In this document: piece by piece, positions 11,315-19,997 of the stretch
Numbering within the stretch: the stretch's first letter is position 1
How the letters are laid out: each line of letters begins with the position of its first letter
From: Lachnospiraceae bacterium JC7
GTDB taxonomy: Bacteria > Bacillota > Clostridia > Lachnospirales > Lachnospiraceae
NCBI GenBank assembly: GCA_000513555.1
Contig: ALYD01000005.1
Span: 62,001 to 126,000 of the forward strand
Direction of reading: 5' to 3'
Length of the DNA: 64,000 bases
Translations under genes and position numbers: made by a program
The notes under the pieces: generated by a model
Told to the model about the DNA's origin: nothing
Databases searched by the model: none
What the model saw: only the letters and a program-made list of their open reading frames with translations

Positions 11315-13915
11315 TTAGAACTGTCCTGAACTGAATTCAGGGCTGTTTACCAGGCTGTCATATATGGTGTATCCGTCTCTGGTCGTATTCTTGGTATGAT
11401 ACAGAGCCATATCAGCCTTTTTATAGAGATCATTTGTGAATCCCTGAGCCGAGAAGGCGATTCCTGCGCTTATGGAAACCTTAGGTATATTCTTGCTGCG
11501 CGGATTCTTCAGAGCGCTGTTTATAGCATATATCTTATCTATAAGCATCTGGGCATCCTTGTCTTCTATACCGGTCATGATCACACAGAACTCGTCACCA
11601 CCCATACGGATGATATGATCCGACAGACGGAACTCGTTTCGCATGAAGCAGGCAAGCCTCTTAAGTACTGAGTCACCGATTCCGTGTCCATAGGTGTCAT
11701 TTATCTGTTTAAACCTGTCCACATCAAGTAGAATATATGCTATAGCCATATCAGACTTTTTCAGGAGCTCAGTATACTTATCATACGCATTACGATTAAG
11801 TACGCCTGTAAGCGCATCATGTTCAATCTTGAACTCAAGATCTGCCTGTTCATTCTTTTCCTGATCGATATCCTCCATGGCCATCGATGCCCTGAGAACA
11901 TTTCCTTTTTCATCAGTCTTTGAGACAGTAACTATGATACGGAACCACTTATTGCTCTTTCCATAGTATTCTGTAGATATAAACGCTTTCTTTCTGAGCC
12001 TCTCCTGCATGGTGGAGATATCCATAAATTCATTTACCTTGTCATAATAATCTTCAGACACATAATTCTCTATGAACATTTCCTTTGCCAGCTCATAGGG
12101 CTGTTGATTCATCCCAAGCCTGTCCTTGATAAAATCAGGAAGTATCAATGGAATGAATTCTCTGGTCACAAATATGATATGGATAAGGCTGAAATAGATC
12201 TTAGACATGTCCATAAGTACATCCTTATAGTCCATCTCCGTCTTTTTACTCTCATCAATTATACGTGTGGTATAAAGAATTTTTACCGCCTTGCCACTTT
12301 CATCCCTGTCCAATACGAAGAAGGCAGCGGTTGTCCATCCGTTGATGACACCGATAAAGTCCGTCTCAATATAGTCTCTTTCAGAAAGCCTGTCTGCCAG
12401 GGTATCGGGATTAGTGAAAGCAAGCACAGCTTCCATGTATTCAGTGGCAGTGAATGTACGCATAATAGCGGGCATAACCCTACTGATACGGCCTTCGTCT
12501 CCCAAAAATCTATGCATGGCATAATTTGCCTTGATCTCTTTATAACTATCCTCTTCGAGATCAAGCATATATATGCTATTGTAAATTGACGATATGGCGC
12601 TGAAAACCTTCTGTGCTTCACTGAGATCCTGTCTCGCCACAAAAGAAATGGCCGGATCCTTCTTTATAACTTCCACTACCTCAGAACCTGGTTTCTTGCT
12701 GGCAGCATCTACATTCATAGGTATCTCATCCGGAATACGTTCGGATGGTCTTCCATAGGAATAATAATAGCCCTGAACTATTTCACAGCCGACACTTCTA
12801 AGGTACTCTATCTGTTCCTCAGTTTCTACACCCTTTGCAAAGGTATGTATACCGAGACCTTTGCTCATGTTTATGACAGGCTTAAGTATATTCTTTGATT
12901 TTTCATCAAAATTCTCCATGTATCCGATATCTATGAGGATGCCGTCAAACTCATACTCACGGATTGTATTAAGAGATGAATGTTCATTTCCGAAATCATC
13001 AATGAATACACGAAAACCATTATCCCTCAGCCTTCTGATCTCACGTTTAAAGAGATTCGGATCAGCATTGAGTGTATTCTCACTTATCTCAACCTGAAAA
13101 TAGTCTCTCGGTATATCAAAGGTCCTTGTTATGTCTATCAATTCCTTACACGGATCAAAAGTCAGGAAGTCATTATGAGAAAGATTGAAGGAGACAGGTA
13201 TGAGTTTACCAAACTTCTTCCTCTGCTTATTCACGTCCATGGCGATCTGTCTCATGACGTACCTGTCCAGAATATGAGTCAGCTTATACTCCTCAAGTAC
13301 AGGAACATACTCTCCCGGAAGGAGCATACCATACTTCGGATCCACCCATCTGGACAATGCCTCGAATCCGTACAGTTTACCTGTAGATGTTTCAAACTTC
13401 GGCTGATAATAGATCTTTATATAATCCTCCTTAACAGCCTTATCTATGGTGTTGAGAATATAGTTTCTGCTGGAGTTGTCGACAATGAACCTGTGTCTGG
13501 TTCTGAAGGTCCTCTTTTCCTCTTCCTTCAGTACAGTCATGGTAACCGAAATAAGCTCTCCCTCTTCGTCAGAAGAATAGAGCTTCCCCTGTATCTCCAC
13601 ATACTTTATCTGATCCTTCTTACTTCTTATACGAAAACTAACCTTATCGTATATTCCGTTTTCAGAGATCTGGGAAGTAATATTGTCCTCTGTAACACTA
13701 AGATCGGCCGGGAAGATCATTCCTGCAAATGTATACCCTGTGAGATCCCTGAACTCATCTTCATCAGCACAATCATATATATCGAGAACAGCTTCATTGA
13801 TATAAAGCAGTTCACCGGAATAATCCGCCCTGTAAATAAAAAATCCGCTCATCATAGATGTAAGTCCATCCAATATATAACTACGGGACAGTCCGGCATC
13901 AAGCTTAGGTTTCAT
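11315..13915 (-). CDS. PAS - degenerate EAL - sensory region - GGDEF diguanylate cyclase
   Basis: 866 residues, no membrane segment, start ATG 13915 behind AGGAGATATT. Residues 1-125 look like a PAS sensor and 150-395 form an EAL domain. Residues 420-690 are a second sensory region, and 695-850 form a GGDEF domain. The cyclase half looks active: GGDEF is intact (772-776), the substrate-site segment is DVDRFKQINDTYGHG, and an RxxD inhibitory site (RLSD, 763-766) sits five residues upstream. The EAL half keeps FEAL (184-187), N244, E276, the DD pair (306-307) and Q381. It lacks the catalytic lysine (L327 where the family has K in KID) and has K361 in place of the first glutamate of the EGVET motif. 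I infer that it synthesises cyclic-di-GMP and that the EAL domain serves as a binding or regulatory module. It is monocistronic. Confidence 0.9.
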   Translation of the reverse strand: MKPKLDAGLSRSYILDGLTSMMSGFFIYRADYSGELLYINEAVLDIYDCADEDEFRDLTGYTFAGMIFPADLSVTEDNITSQISENGIYDKVSFRIRSKKDQIKYVEIQGKLYSSDEEGELISVTMTVLKEEEKRTFRTRHRFIVDNSSRNYILNTIDKAVKEDYIKIYYQPKFETSTGKLYGFEALSRWVDPKYGMLLPGEYVPVLEEYKLTHILDRYVMRQIAMDVNKQRKKFGKLIPVSFNLSHNDFLTFDPCKELIDITRTFDIPRDYFQVEISENTLNADPNLFKREIRRLRDNGFRVFIDDFGNEHSSLNTIREYEFDGILIDIGYMENFDEKSKNILKPVINMSKGLGIHTFAKGVETEEQIEYLRSVGCEIVQGYYYSYGRPSERIPDEIPMNVDAASKKPGSEVVEVIKKDPAISFVARQDLSEAQKVFSAISSIYNSIYMLDLEEDSYKEIKANYAMHRFLGDEGRISRVMPAIMRTFTATEYMEAVLAFTNPDTLADRLSERDYIETDFIGVINGWTTAAFFVLDRDESGKAVKILYTTRIIDESKKTEMDYKDVLMDMSKIYFSLIHIIFVTREFIPLILPDFIKDRLGMNQQPYELAKEMFIENYVSEDYYDKVNEFMDISTMQERLRKKAFISTEYYGKSNKWFRIIVTVSKTDEKGNVLRASMAMEDIDQEKNEQADLEFKIEHDALTGVLNRNAYDKYTELLKKSDMAIAYILLDVDRFKQINDTYGHGIGDSVLKRLACFMRNEFRLSDHIIRMGGDEFCVIMTGIEDKDAQMLIDKIYAINSALKNPRSKNIPKVSISAGIAFSAQGFTNDLYKKADMALYHTKNTTRDGYTIYDSLVNSPEFSSGQF

Positions 13916-14310
13916 TATTCAATATCTCCTACTTTTAGACGTAAAACGTATATCAAGCGTACGCTTCTTTATGTTGGCTTTTTCATCCAGATCTGTAATG
14001 AAAAAGCTGCATCTATCTGCTAAAAATATCACGAACCAGCAAACATTCATATTATACCTAAAGGGGGTAAATTATACAAAGGCAATTAAAAAAATAAATA
14101 GTACACTTAAATATCCCGGAATTCTAATATAAATTTAATGCTTTGTACTACAATCTTAATTCCTAAATCGTTTTCTGTATGCAAAAACCTACAATATATT
14201 CTGACTGATTATCCCTGTTTAATACTCAAAAGGCTGTATAGCACGTTCTAAACGCCTTACATTTTCCCTTTGCTACGACCATTGCATTTTTAATTATTTA
14301 ATTTTTTATA
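13916..14310. other. Intergenic region, no gene seen
   Basis: AT-rich spacer between the start of the PAS-EAL-GGDEF gene and the potC terminator. Apart from the ribosome binding site next to 13915 I see no conserved element or credible small ORF in it. Confidence 0.6.
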
Positions 14311-14348
14311 AAATAAAAATGCCCTCCGTATAAAAACGGAAGACATTT
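14311..14348 (-). terminator. Terminator of the pot operon
   Basis: AAATG-(T/G)C-(T)CCGT and its complement flank a short loop around 14320-14345. On the minus strand the hairpin is followed by TTTTTATTTT. It lies about 100 bp past the stop codon at 14444. Confidence 0.65.
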
Positions 14349-14443
14349 ACATAATAACTCTTTCTCATTACCGAAAAAAACGGCTTATTATGAATCACTA
14401 TGATTCAACGGGATAAAATCCGCACGAAATCACATGTCATATG

Positions 14444-15223
14444 TTATACTACACTCTTTAGTCCAAGCGTCTTCTCGATTATCAGCATGACTGCAAGGGT
14501 AGCAACCATAAGCAGAGTCGCAAGAGCCGCAATAGTCGGATCAAAATGATACTCTACATAAGCCATCATCTCTATAGGCAGAACGTTAACTCCCGGTCCT
14601 GTCAGAAATGCCGAAAGAGAAACATTGTTAAAAGAATTGATCATAGCCATGATACTGGCTGATGCAATGGCCGACTTGATGTTCGGCAGGATAATGTTGA
14701 AAAAGCAGTATACCTTGGTTGCACCGAGGCTTCCGGCAGCTTCCTCGATAGCGAAATCGAAGTTTGAAAGGGCTGCTGTTACCACACGCATCACATAAGG
14801 AATGCCCAGGAGCGTATGCCCTATCAGAAGACTGGGCATAACAGGCATTTTGAAAGCATTGACAACATATCTCAGCATGATAAATCCAAGTACGATCACC
14901 GGAATAAGAACCGGTGAAAGAAATACTGTCTTGATCACTTCCTTACCGCGGAAACGGTAACGGTTAAGTGCGTATGCAGCAGGGAGTCCGAGGGCCAGTG
15001 CGAAAAGTGTAGAAACAACCGCAACTATGATGGAGGTCCTGGCTGAATCTATGAAGGAACTCATAGTCAGTACCTGCGCATACCACTTGAGAGTAAAACC
15101 CTTACCCGGAAATGTAAGGTAATTTGTATCGCTGAAAGAGGCCGCCATGATGATTACAAGGGGACCTATCAGGAAGAAATATACCAGTATAGTTAACAGG
15201 AGAAGACTCTTACTCTTTTTCAT
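14444..15223 (-). CDS. potC: Polyamine-type ABC transporter permease, PotC-like
   Basis: A 259-residue inner-membrane permease of the spermidine/putrescine importer family, with about six hydrophobic segments and the permease EAA loop (EEAAGSLGATKVYCFFNIIL) that contacts the ATPase. ATG 15223 is preferred over a TTG 18 bases upstream because AAAGG lies at the right distance. It is the last gene of the potB-potA-potD-potC unit and is followed by a terminator. It should pair with the PotB-like permease to form the channel. Substrate is inferred from family: PotC relatives also carry other small cations or amines. Confidence 0.88.
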   Translation of the reverse strand: MKKSKSLLLLTILVYFFLIGPLVIIMAASFSDTNYLTFPGKGFTLKWYAQVLTMSSFIDSARTSIIVAVVSTLFALALGLPAAYALNRYRFRGKEVIKTVFLSPVLIPVIVLGFIMLRYVVNAFKMPVMPSLLIGHTLLGIPYVMRVVTAALSNFDFAIEEAAGSLGATKVYCFFNIILPNIKSAIASASIMAMINSFNNVSLSAFLTGPGVNVLPIEMMAYVEYHFDPTIAALATLLMVATLAVMLIIEKTLGLKSVV

Positions 15224-15265
15224 TTGTGACCTTTCTTTCAAAAAGAATTTCGAATTAAATTTATC

Positions 15266-16420
15266 TTACTGAACTGAGAAAAGGTTGTTCCACTTCTCGA
15301 TCCACTCAGCCTTCTTCTCTGTAATGAGATCCCAGTCAGGAACGATGAGGCCGTTTACCATCTCTGCACCGTATGTGAAGTTCTTTGCCTGCTCAGCTGT
15401 AAGCTCAACAGAAGTATTTACAGGAGAATCAACACCATCGAGAGCCTCTGCCTCCTGAACTTCCTTTGAAAGATAGAAGTCGATGAAAGCCTGAGCAAGT
15501 TCCTTGTTCTCGCAGCCCTTAACGATGTTGAGCATGTTGAAGCCTGAGAAGCTGCCCTCTGCAGGATCTACCCAAACATAAGCATCATTAGCCTGCTTAG
15601 CTGATGTGTAGCTGTAGTCAAGGAGAAGGGCAACTGTAGCCTCACCCTGGTTAAGCATAGTGATAGTATCGTTAGCTGATGTATATGTCTTTACTACATT
15701 TGGCTTAAGCTCTGAAAGCTTCTCGAAGATAGCGTCATCATCCTTACCCGGCTCAAGACCGAAAGCTGCAGCTGTTCCGTAGTAGAAAAGAGGTCCTGAA
15801 GTTGTTGTGATATCAGGAATAGCGATGCATCCCTCAAGCTCTGGATTCCAGAGATCTGCAAAGCTCTTGATCTCGGTTGTGCATGTCTCAGGATCATAAA
15901 CGATTCCGAGGCGGTTGAATGTATATGCAGGTCCGAACTCCTCACCCATAGGAGCCTTGGCTGAATCATAGATAGAATCAAGGTTTGTAAGAGTTGATCT
16001 GTCAAGAGACTCAAGTACGCCGTCCTTTGCGAGCTGAGCTGCGAAAGAATCACCGATGATAACTACGTCATAGTTCTCAGGAGACTCTTCGATCTTTGTA
16101 ACACGCTCTGCATTCTTTCCTGTCTCGATAACGAGCTCTGCGCCTGTCTGCTCCATGAATGGATCATAAACGTTCTTCTGAAGAAGCTCTGCGTTGAATG
16201 AGAATGTGCTTACTGTGAGCTTCTGTCCTGCGAAAGGCTTCTCTCCTGAAGCTTCAGCGGCTGTTGTCTCCTCCTTAGCGGCAGCTGTTGTTGTCTCTGC
16301 GGCTGCGGCTGTTGTCTCTTCCTTTGCGGCAGCTGTCGTAGCGGCTGTCTGTGATGAGCCACATGCAGCGAGGCCAAGGCTCATTGCAGCTACAAGTCCA
16401 AGTGATAATACTCTCTTCAT
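15266..16420 (-). CDS. potD: PotD-like substrate-binding lipoprotein
   Basis: 384 residues. The signal peptide ends in a lipobox LAAC with Cys20 as the lipidation site. A linker of about 35 residues made almost only of Ala, Thr and Glu follows, then a type II periplasmic-binding fold of the PotD/PotF group. It would deliver polyamine-like substrate to the PotBC channel from the outer face of the membrane. Start ATG 16420 has AGGAGG seven bases upstream. It sits between potA and potC with 25-50 base gaps, consistent with one transcript. The low-complexity linker is typical of Lachnospiraceae lipoproteins and also occurs in the flavoprotein at 59761-61632. Confidence 0.9.
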   Translation of the reverse strand: MKRVLSLGLVAAMSLGLAACGSSQTAATTAAAKEETTAAAAETTTAAAKEETTAAEASGEKPFAGQKLTVSTFSFNAELLQKNVYDPFMEQTGAELVIETGKNAERVTKIEESPENYDVVIIGDSFAAQLAKDGVLESLDRSTLTNLDSIYDSAKAPMGEEFGPAYTFNRLGIVYDPETCTTEIKSFADLWNPELEGCIAIPDITTTSGPLFYYGTAAAFGLEPGKDDDAIFEKLSELKPNVVKTYTSANDTITMLNQGEATVALLLDYSYTSAKQANDAYVWVDPAEGSFSGFNMLNIVKGCENKELAQAFIDFYLSKEVQEAEALDGVDSPVNTSVELTAEQAKNFTYGAEMVNGLIVPDWDLITEKKAEWIEKWNNLFSVQ

Positions 16421-16469
16421 AATTTCCTCCTAATAATAGATGGTGATAAATGGACCTTTGTACTTTTCC

Positions 16470-17507
16470 TTATGGAATAAGTACGATTTTATTTGGTGTC
16501 AGAGAAAGTGTGATGTTGTCTCCGACAGAAAATACATTTTCCTGAGCGGTGCTCACTATAAGCTCGCCTATATCTGTTGACACATTGTACTGTGTTCTCT
16601 TGCCGAGGAAGGTCTGGACGTTTATCTGTCCGCGTATTGCATTAACTGCGTCAGCGCCTTCACTCTCTATAACTATATCCTCCGGACGGATGCAGGCTCT
16701 TAACTTATCCCTCGGAATATCCTCTGTAACTGTGATCTCACTTCCTACTGAAGTTCTGAACTTTCCGTCAGAAACCCTGGTAAGATCCATAAAGTTCTCA
16801 AATCCTACGAATCTCGCGATAAATTCTGTTTTCGGATGATTATAGATCTCTGCAGGCTTATCCATCTGCTCGATGACACCATGATTCATGATGGCCACCT
16901 TGTCACTGATGGCGAAGCACTCTTCCTGATCATGTGTTACGTAGATAGCTGTGAATCCCAGCTTCTGCTGAAGCTTACGTATCTCAACTCGCATCTGCAC
17001 GCGAAGCTTGGCATCCAGATTTGAAAGAGGCTCATCAAAAAGCATCAGGTCAGGATTGATGACCATGGCTCTCGCAAGGGCAACTCTCTGTCTCTGTCCT
17101 CCTGACATCTCCTTGGGAAGTCTCGCCTCGAATCCGTCAAGATCTACCGTGTGAAGCATGTCCATGACCTTTGTCTTTATCTCTGACTCAGGTACCTTTC
17201 TCTGACGAAGTCCGAATGCAACATTGTCATAGATGTTCATGTGCGGGAACAGTGCATAACTCTGAAACACAAATCCGAAATTTCTCTTATGAAGAGGTAT
17301 CTTTGTGTAGTCCTTCTCATTAAAGAAGAAGTTTCCGGAAATAGGCTCGGAAAATCCGGCTATAAGTCTAAGGGTAGTTGTCTTTCCGCATCCGCTGGGA
17401 CCAAGGAGGCTCACAAGCTCTCCCTTCTCCACATTAAGATTCAGGTTCTTCAGGATCACGTTCTTGTCGTATCCTGCGGTAATATCTCTAAGTTCAAGTA
17501 ATGACAC
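16470..17507 (-). CDS. potA: Polyamine-type ABC transporter ATPase, PotA-like
   Basis: 345 residues. The nucleotide-binding domain shows Walker A GPSGCGKTT (36-44), Q-loop FQSYALFPH, signature MSGGQRQRVALARA, Walker B LMLFDEPLS and switch His in THDQEE. A C-terminal TOBE-type regulatory domain fills about residues 240-345. The start is GTG 17507 behind AGGAGGAAGAAAA. It powers the PotBC permease and lies 93 bases after potB. Confidence 0.93.
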   Translation of the reverse strand: MSLLELRDITAGYDKNVILKNLNLNVEKGELVSLLGPSGCGKTTTLRLIAGFSEPISGNFFFNEKDYTKIPLHKRNFGFVFQSYALFPHMNIYDNVAFGLRQRKVPESEIKTKVMDMLHTVDLDGFEARLPKEMSGGQRQRVALARAMVINPDLMLFDEPLSNLDAKLRVQMRVEIRKLQQKLGFTAIYVTHDQEECFAISDKVAIMNHGVIEQMDKPAEIYNHPKTEFIARFVGFENFMDLTRVSDGKFRTSVGSEITVTEDIPRDKLRACIRPEDIVIESEGADAVNAIRGQINVQTFLGKRTQYNVSTDIGELIVSTAQENVFSVGDNITLSLTPNKIVLIP

Positions 17508-17600
17508 TTTTCTTCCTCCTATTTTCCCGAAACGTCGTCCCGTTTTAATGTTTTTGTCCGGGACCCGGGCACCTTACGGATCACTCCGAAAGCAGACTCT

Positions 17601-18434
17601 TTATGTCAGTGGATTCACTTTCTTGCTGACTGCATTGAAAACTGACGAGATCAGCATGGTGACGATTATCATGATGACTGCAACGACAGAAGCATTGATC
17701 CAGTCTCCGAGGCTCATGGCATACTGATAGATCATGGTGGAAAGCACTCTTGTATCTGTTCCGCCGAGGAGCTGAGGAGTTGTATATGCTGTTATGCAGC
17801 CTGTGAAAACCAGTACGCTTCCGGTAACGAGACCTGAAACGCTTAACGGCAATGTGATCTTTACAAATGTCTCCATTGCTGTGCAGCCGAGATTACGGGC
17901 AGCAAGCGTCAGATCATCAGGAATACTCTCGAGTACACCGATAAGAGACAATATCATAAGTGGAAGAAACAACTGTACGAAACCTACAGTGATCGAAAAT
18001 TCGTTATACAAAAGACTCTGGGGTTTAGCAAACAAACCGGCAGAAACAAGAAGTTTATTGACGATGCCCTTCTTACCTAAAATGACCATCCAGCTGAAAG
18101 AACGGATGACAGGGCTTGTGAACATAGGGAACACTGCAAATGCCATGAGCATGCCCTTATTCTTTGAAAACTTTGCGATATAGTATGCTGCAGGATATCC
18201 AAGTACCGCGCAGACAAGCGTACTCAAGATACTGAGCTTAATGCTTCTTACGAACACCTGCTGAAAATAGGTGCTTCGGACTATCTCACCGTAAGCGGAT
18301 AATGAAAACGCTCCTTCATTTGGAAAGAAAGTTGCAATGAGAAGTGTACAAAGTGGAATCAGCATGAATACCGCAAGGAATAAGATACCCGGCAATATCA
18401 TAAAGATCCACGCTTTATTTTTGATCCAGTTCAC
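17601..18434 (-). CDS. potB: Polyamine-type ABC transporter permease, PotB-like
   Basis: I place the start at GTG 18434, which has a full AGGAGGA six bases upstream. The longer frame from ATG 18494 adds 20 hydrophilic residues and has a poorer site. The result is 277 residues, close to the usual length of PotB. There are six hydrophobic segments and an EAA loop (LAARNLGCTAMETFVKITLP) for contact with PotA. It is the first gene of the pot unit. A promoter and an 11-bp inverted repeat lie in the 240 bases upstream. Confidence 0.88.
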   Translation of the reverse strand: MNWIKNKAWIFMILPGILFLAVFMLIPLCTLLIATFFPNEGAFSLSAYGEIVRSTYFQQVFVRSIKLSILSTLVCAVLGYPAAYYIAKFSKNKGMLMAFAVFPMFTSPVIRSFSWMVILGKKGIVNKLLVSAGLFAKPQSLLYNEFSITVGFVQLFLPLMILSLIGVLESIPDDLTLAARNLGCTAMETFVKITLPLSVSGLVTGSVLVFTGCITAYTTPQLLGGTDTRVLSTMIYQYAMSLGDWINASVVAVIMIIVTMLISSVFNAVSKKVNPLT

Positions 18435-18522
18435 GTGATGTCCTCCTGAAAACGGTGAATCGTTTATCAGTTTCAGATGCCGCCGCTTAGTCATGTTTCA
18501 CCGCATAAAACGGTGTTTTTCC

Positions 18523-18649
18523 GGCGCGCTTCAAAAACCTTTTTGTTTATAGCATATTTAGAGTTCCACTGTAAATGTTTAACATGATGAAATATTGCAT
18601 TAATATGCATTCATTTATCCAAATTTAAAACAAGAAACTGAAGCGCGCC
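18523..18649. promoter_or_regulatory. Pot operon upstream region: promoter and flanking inverted repeat
   Basis: A minus-strand promoter candidate has TTTACA (18570-18575) and TATAAA (18546-18551) with an 18-base spacer. A small inverted repeat TGCAT-TAAT-ATGCA lies at 18596-18609. The whole stretch is bracketed by a perfect 11-bp inverted repeat, GGCGCGCTTCA (18523-18533) and TGAAGCGCGCC (18639-18649), 105 bases apart. The repeat is much more GC-rich than the AT-rich stretch between its arms. Confidence 0.5.
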
Positions 18650-18671
18650 CCGAATTCTGCCAAAAAAAGTA

Positions 18672-19997
18672 TCAGATTATATCCCTGTATTCCTCTGCCG
18701 CCTCCATGAACGGCTTCATGGCCTGAAGGAGGTCCGACTTTATCTTCGGAAGGTCAAGGGTGGTCAATCGACCGTCCCGTACGAGTATCTTTCCGTCTGC
18801 CATGACAAGGTCAACGTTAGAAGCATTGGCAGAATAGACCAGTGCGGAATACGGATTATAGGCCGGGAACATGTTCACGGACTTTGTCTCCACTATCTGA
18901 AGATCCGCCTTCTTTCCGGGCTCCAGACTTCCGTAATGCTCTGCGCCGAGAGCCTCCGCACCGCCCGCTGTAGCCGCTCTCACCACGCGCTCCGCAGAGA
19001 AGAGACTTCTGTCATGATACTTTGTTTTCTGGGCGTTCGGCATGAGACGCATCTGATCGAACATGGACAGTGTGTTGCCCGAGGATGGTCCGTCGGTTCC
19101 AAGCCCGAAAGGGATACCTGCCTTATCCGCATCCTTCATGGGAGCGATCCCCTTTCCGGCCTTGGTGTTGCTGGCTATACAATGAGCTATCCTGCTGCCT
19201 CTTTCTTTCATAAGAGAAAGATCAGACTCCGTGGCGTGGATACAGTGGGCCGCAAGAGTATGCTCTGAAAGGGCCCCGATGGAATCCAGGAACTCGATAG
19301 GAGATTGTCCCAGCTCCCTGAAATAACTCATCTCATAGTCCATCTCGCAGGCATGAAGTGTATAAAGGGTGTCATATCTGACCGCTATATCATGTGCCTC
19401 CCTGAGCTTTTCCGGGCTCAGTGTGGTGGTGCCGTGAGGCGCGATTATCGGGATGATACGGTCATGACCCCTGAAATTTTCCAGGAATTCCTTCTGATAA
19501 TCAAAACCTCCATACTCCTTTTCAGGACTGTCGCAGGTCTTCTGTCCGATAAGTGTTTCTCCGAGATAACCTCTGATCCCGGTTTCAAGACAGGCCTTCG
19601 CCACCTCATCCTCGAAATAATACATATCAAGGAAGGTTGTTGTACCGGAGAGAAGCATTTCCGCAATTCCGTAAAGGGCTCCGAGATACACAAGCTCACG
19701 GTTCATAGCCTGAAGCTCCAGCGGGAACAGGAACTTCCTGAGTCTGTCAGGACAGTCGTCTCCCATGGTACGGAAGGGAACCATGGAAACATGGCAGTGA
19801 GTGTTCACGAAACCCGGCAGCAGGATGCCACCCTTCGCATCTACATATTCGTCCGCTTCAACCCCCTCAGGCTTTTCCCCCTCAGAGTTTCCCAGTTCTT
19901 TGATAATGTCTCCCTCTGTAAGTATCCAGCCACCCTTAAAGACTGTGCCTGATCTATCCATGGTGAGGATTGTCGCGTTGTAAATAAGTGTTTTCAT
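18672..19997 (-). CDS. Amidohydrolase of the SsnA / S-adenosylhomocysteine deaminase group
   Basis: 441 residues. Metal-dependent hydrolase motifs are in order: HCH (near residue 67) after a VNTHCHVS-type segment, HACEMDY, HCIHATESDL, and the catalytic Asp in GLGTDGPSSGN. The N- and C-terminal beta-sandwich pieces typical of cytosine/adenosine deaminase relatives are present. Members deaminate or dechlorinate purine- or triazine-like rings. The natural substrate here cannot be told from sequence. The start ATG overlaps the stop of the upstream M20 gene (TAATG), so the two are translationally coupled. The pot transporter follows 240 bases downstream. Confidence 0.85.
   Translation of the reverse strand: MKTLIYNATILTMDRSGTVFKGGWILTEGDIIKELGNSEGEKPEGVEADEYVDAKGGILLPGFVNTHCHVSMVPFRTMGDDCPDRLRKFLFPLELQAMNRELVYLGALYGIAEMLLSGTTTFLDMYYFEDEVAKACLETGIRGYLGETLIGQKTCDSPEKEYGGFDYQKEFLENFRGHDRIIPIIAPHGTTTLSPEKLREAHDIAVRYDTLYTLHACEMDYEMSYFRELGQSPIEFLDSIGALSEHTLAAHCIHATESDLSLMKERGSRIAHCIASNTKAGKGIAPMKDADKAGIPFGLGTDGPSSGNTLSMFDQMRLMPNAQKTKYHDRSLFSAERVVRAATAGGAEALGAEHYGSLEPGKKADLQIVETKSVNMFPAYNPYSALVYSANASNVDLVMADGKILVRDGRLTTLDLPKIKSDLLQAMKPFMEAAEEYRDII

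Noticed and set aside
12980-14023. 347-codon plus-strand ORF
   Set aside because: It runs antisense through the EAL region of the 866-residue protein, has no ribosome binding site and no recognisable domain.
18434-18494. ATG 18494 as start of potB
   Set aside because: GTG 18434 has a perfect AGGAGGA at six bases and gives the usual PotB length.
19305-19952. 215-codon plus-strand ORF
   Set aside because: Antisense to the amidohydrolase gene, which has full catalytic motifs.
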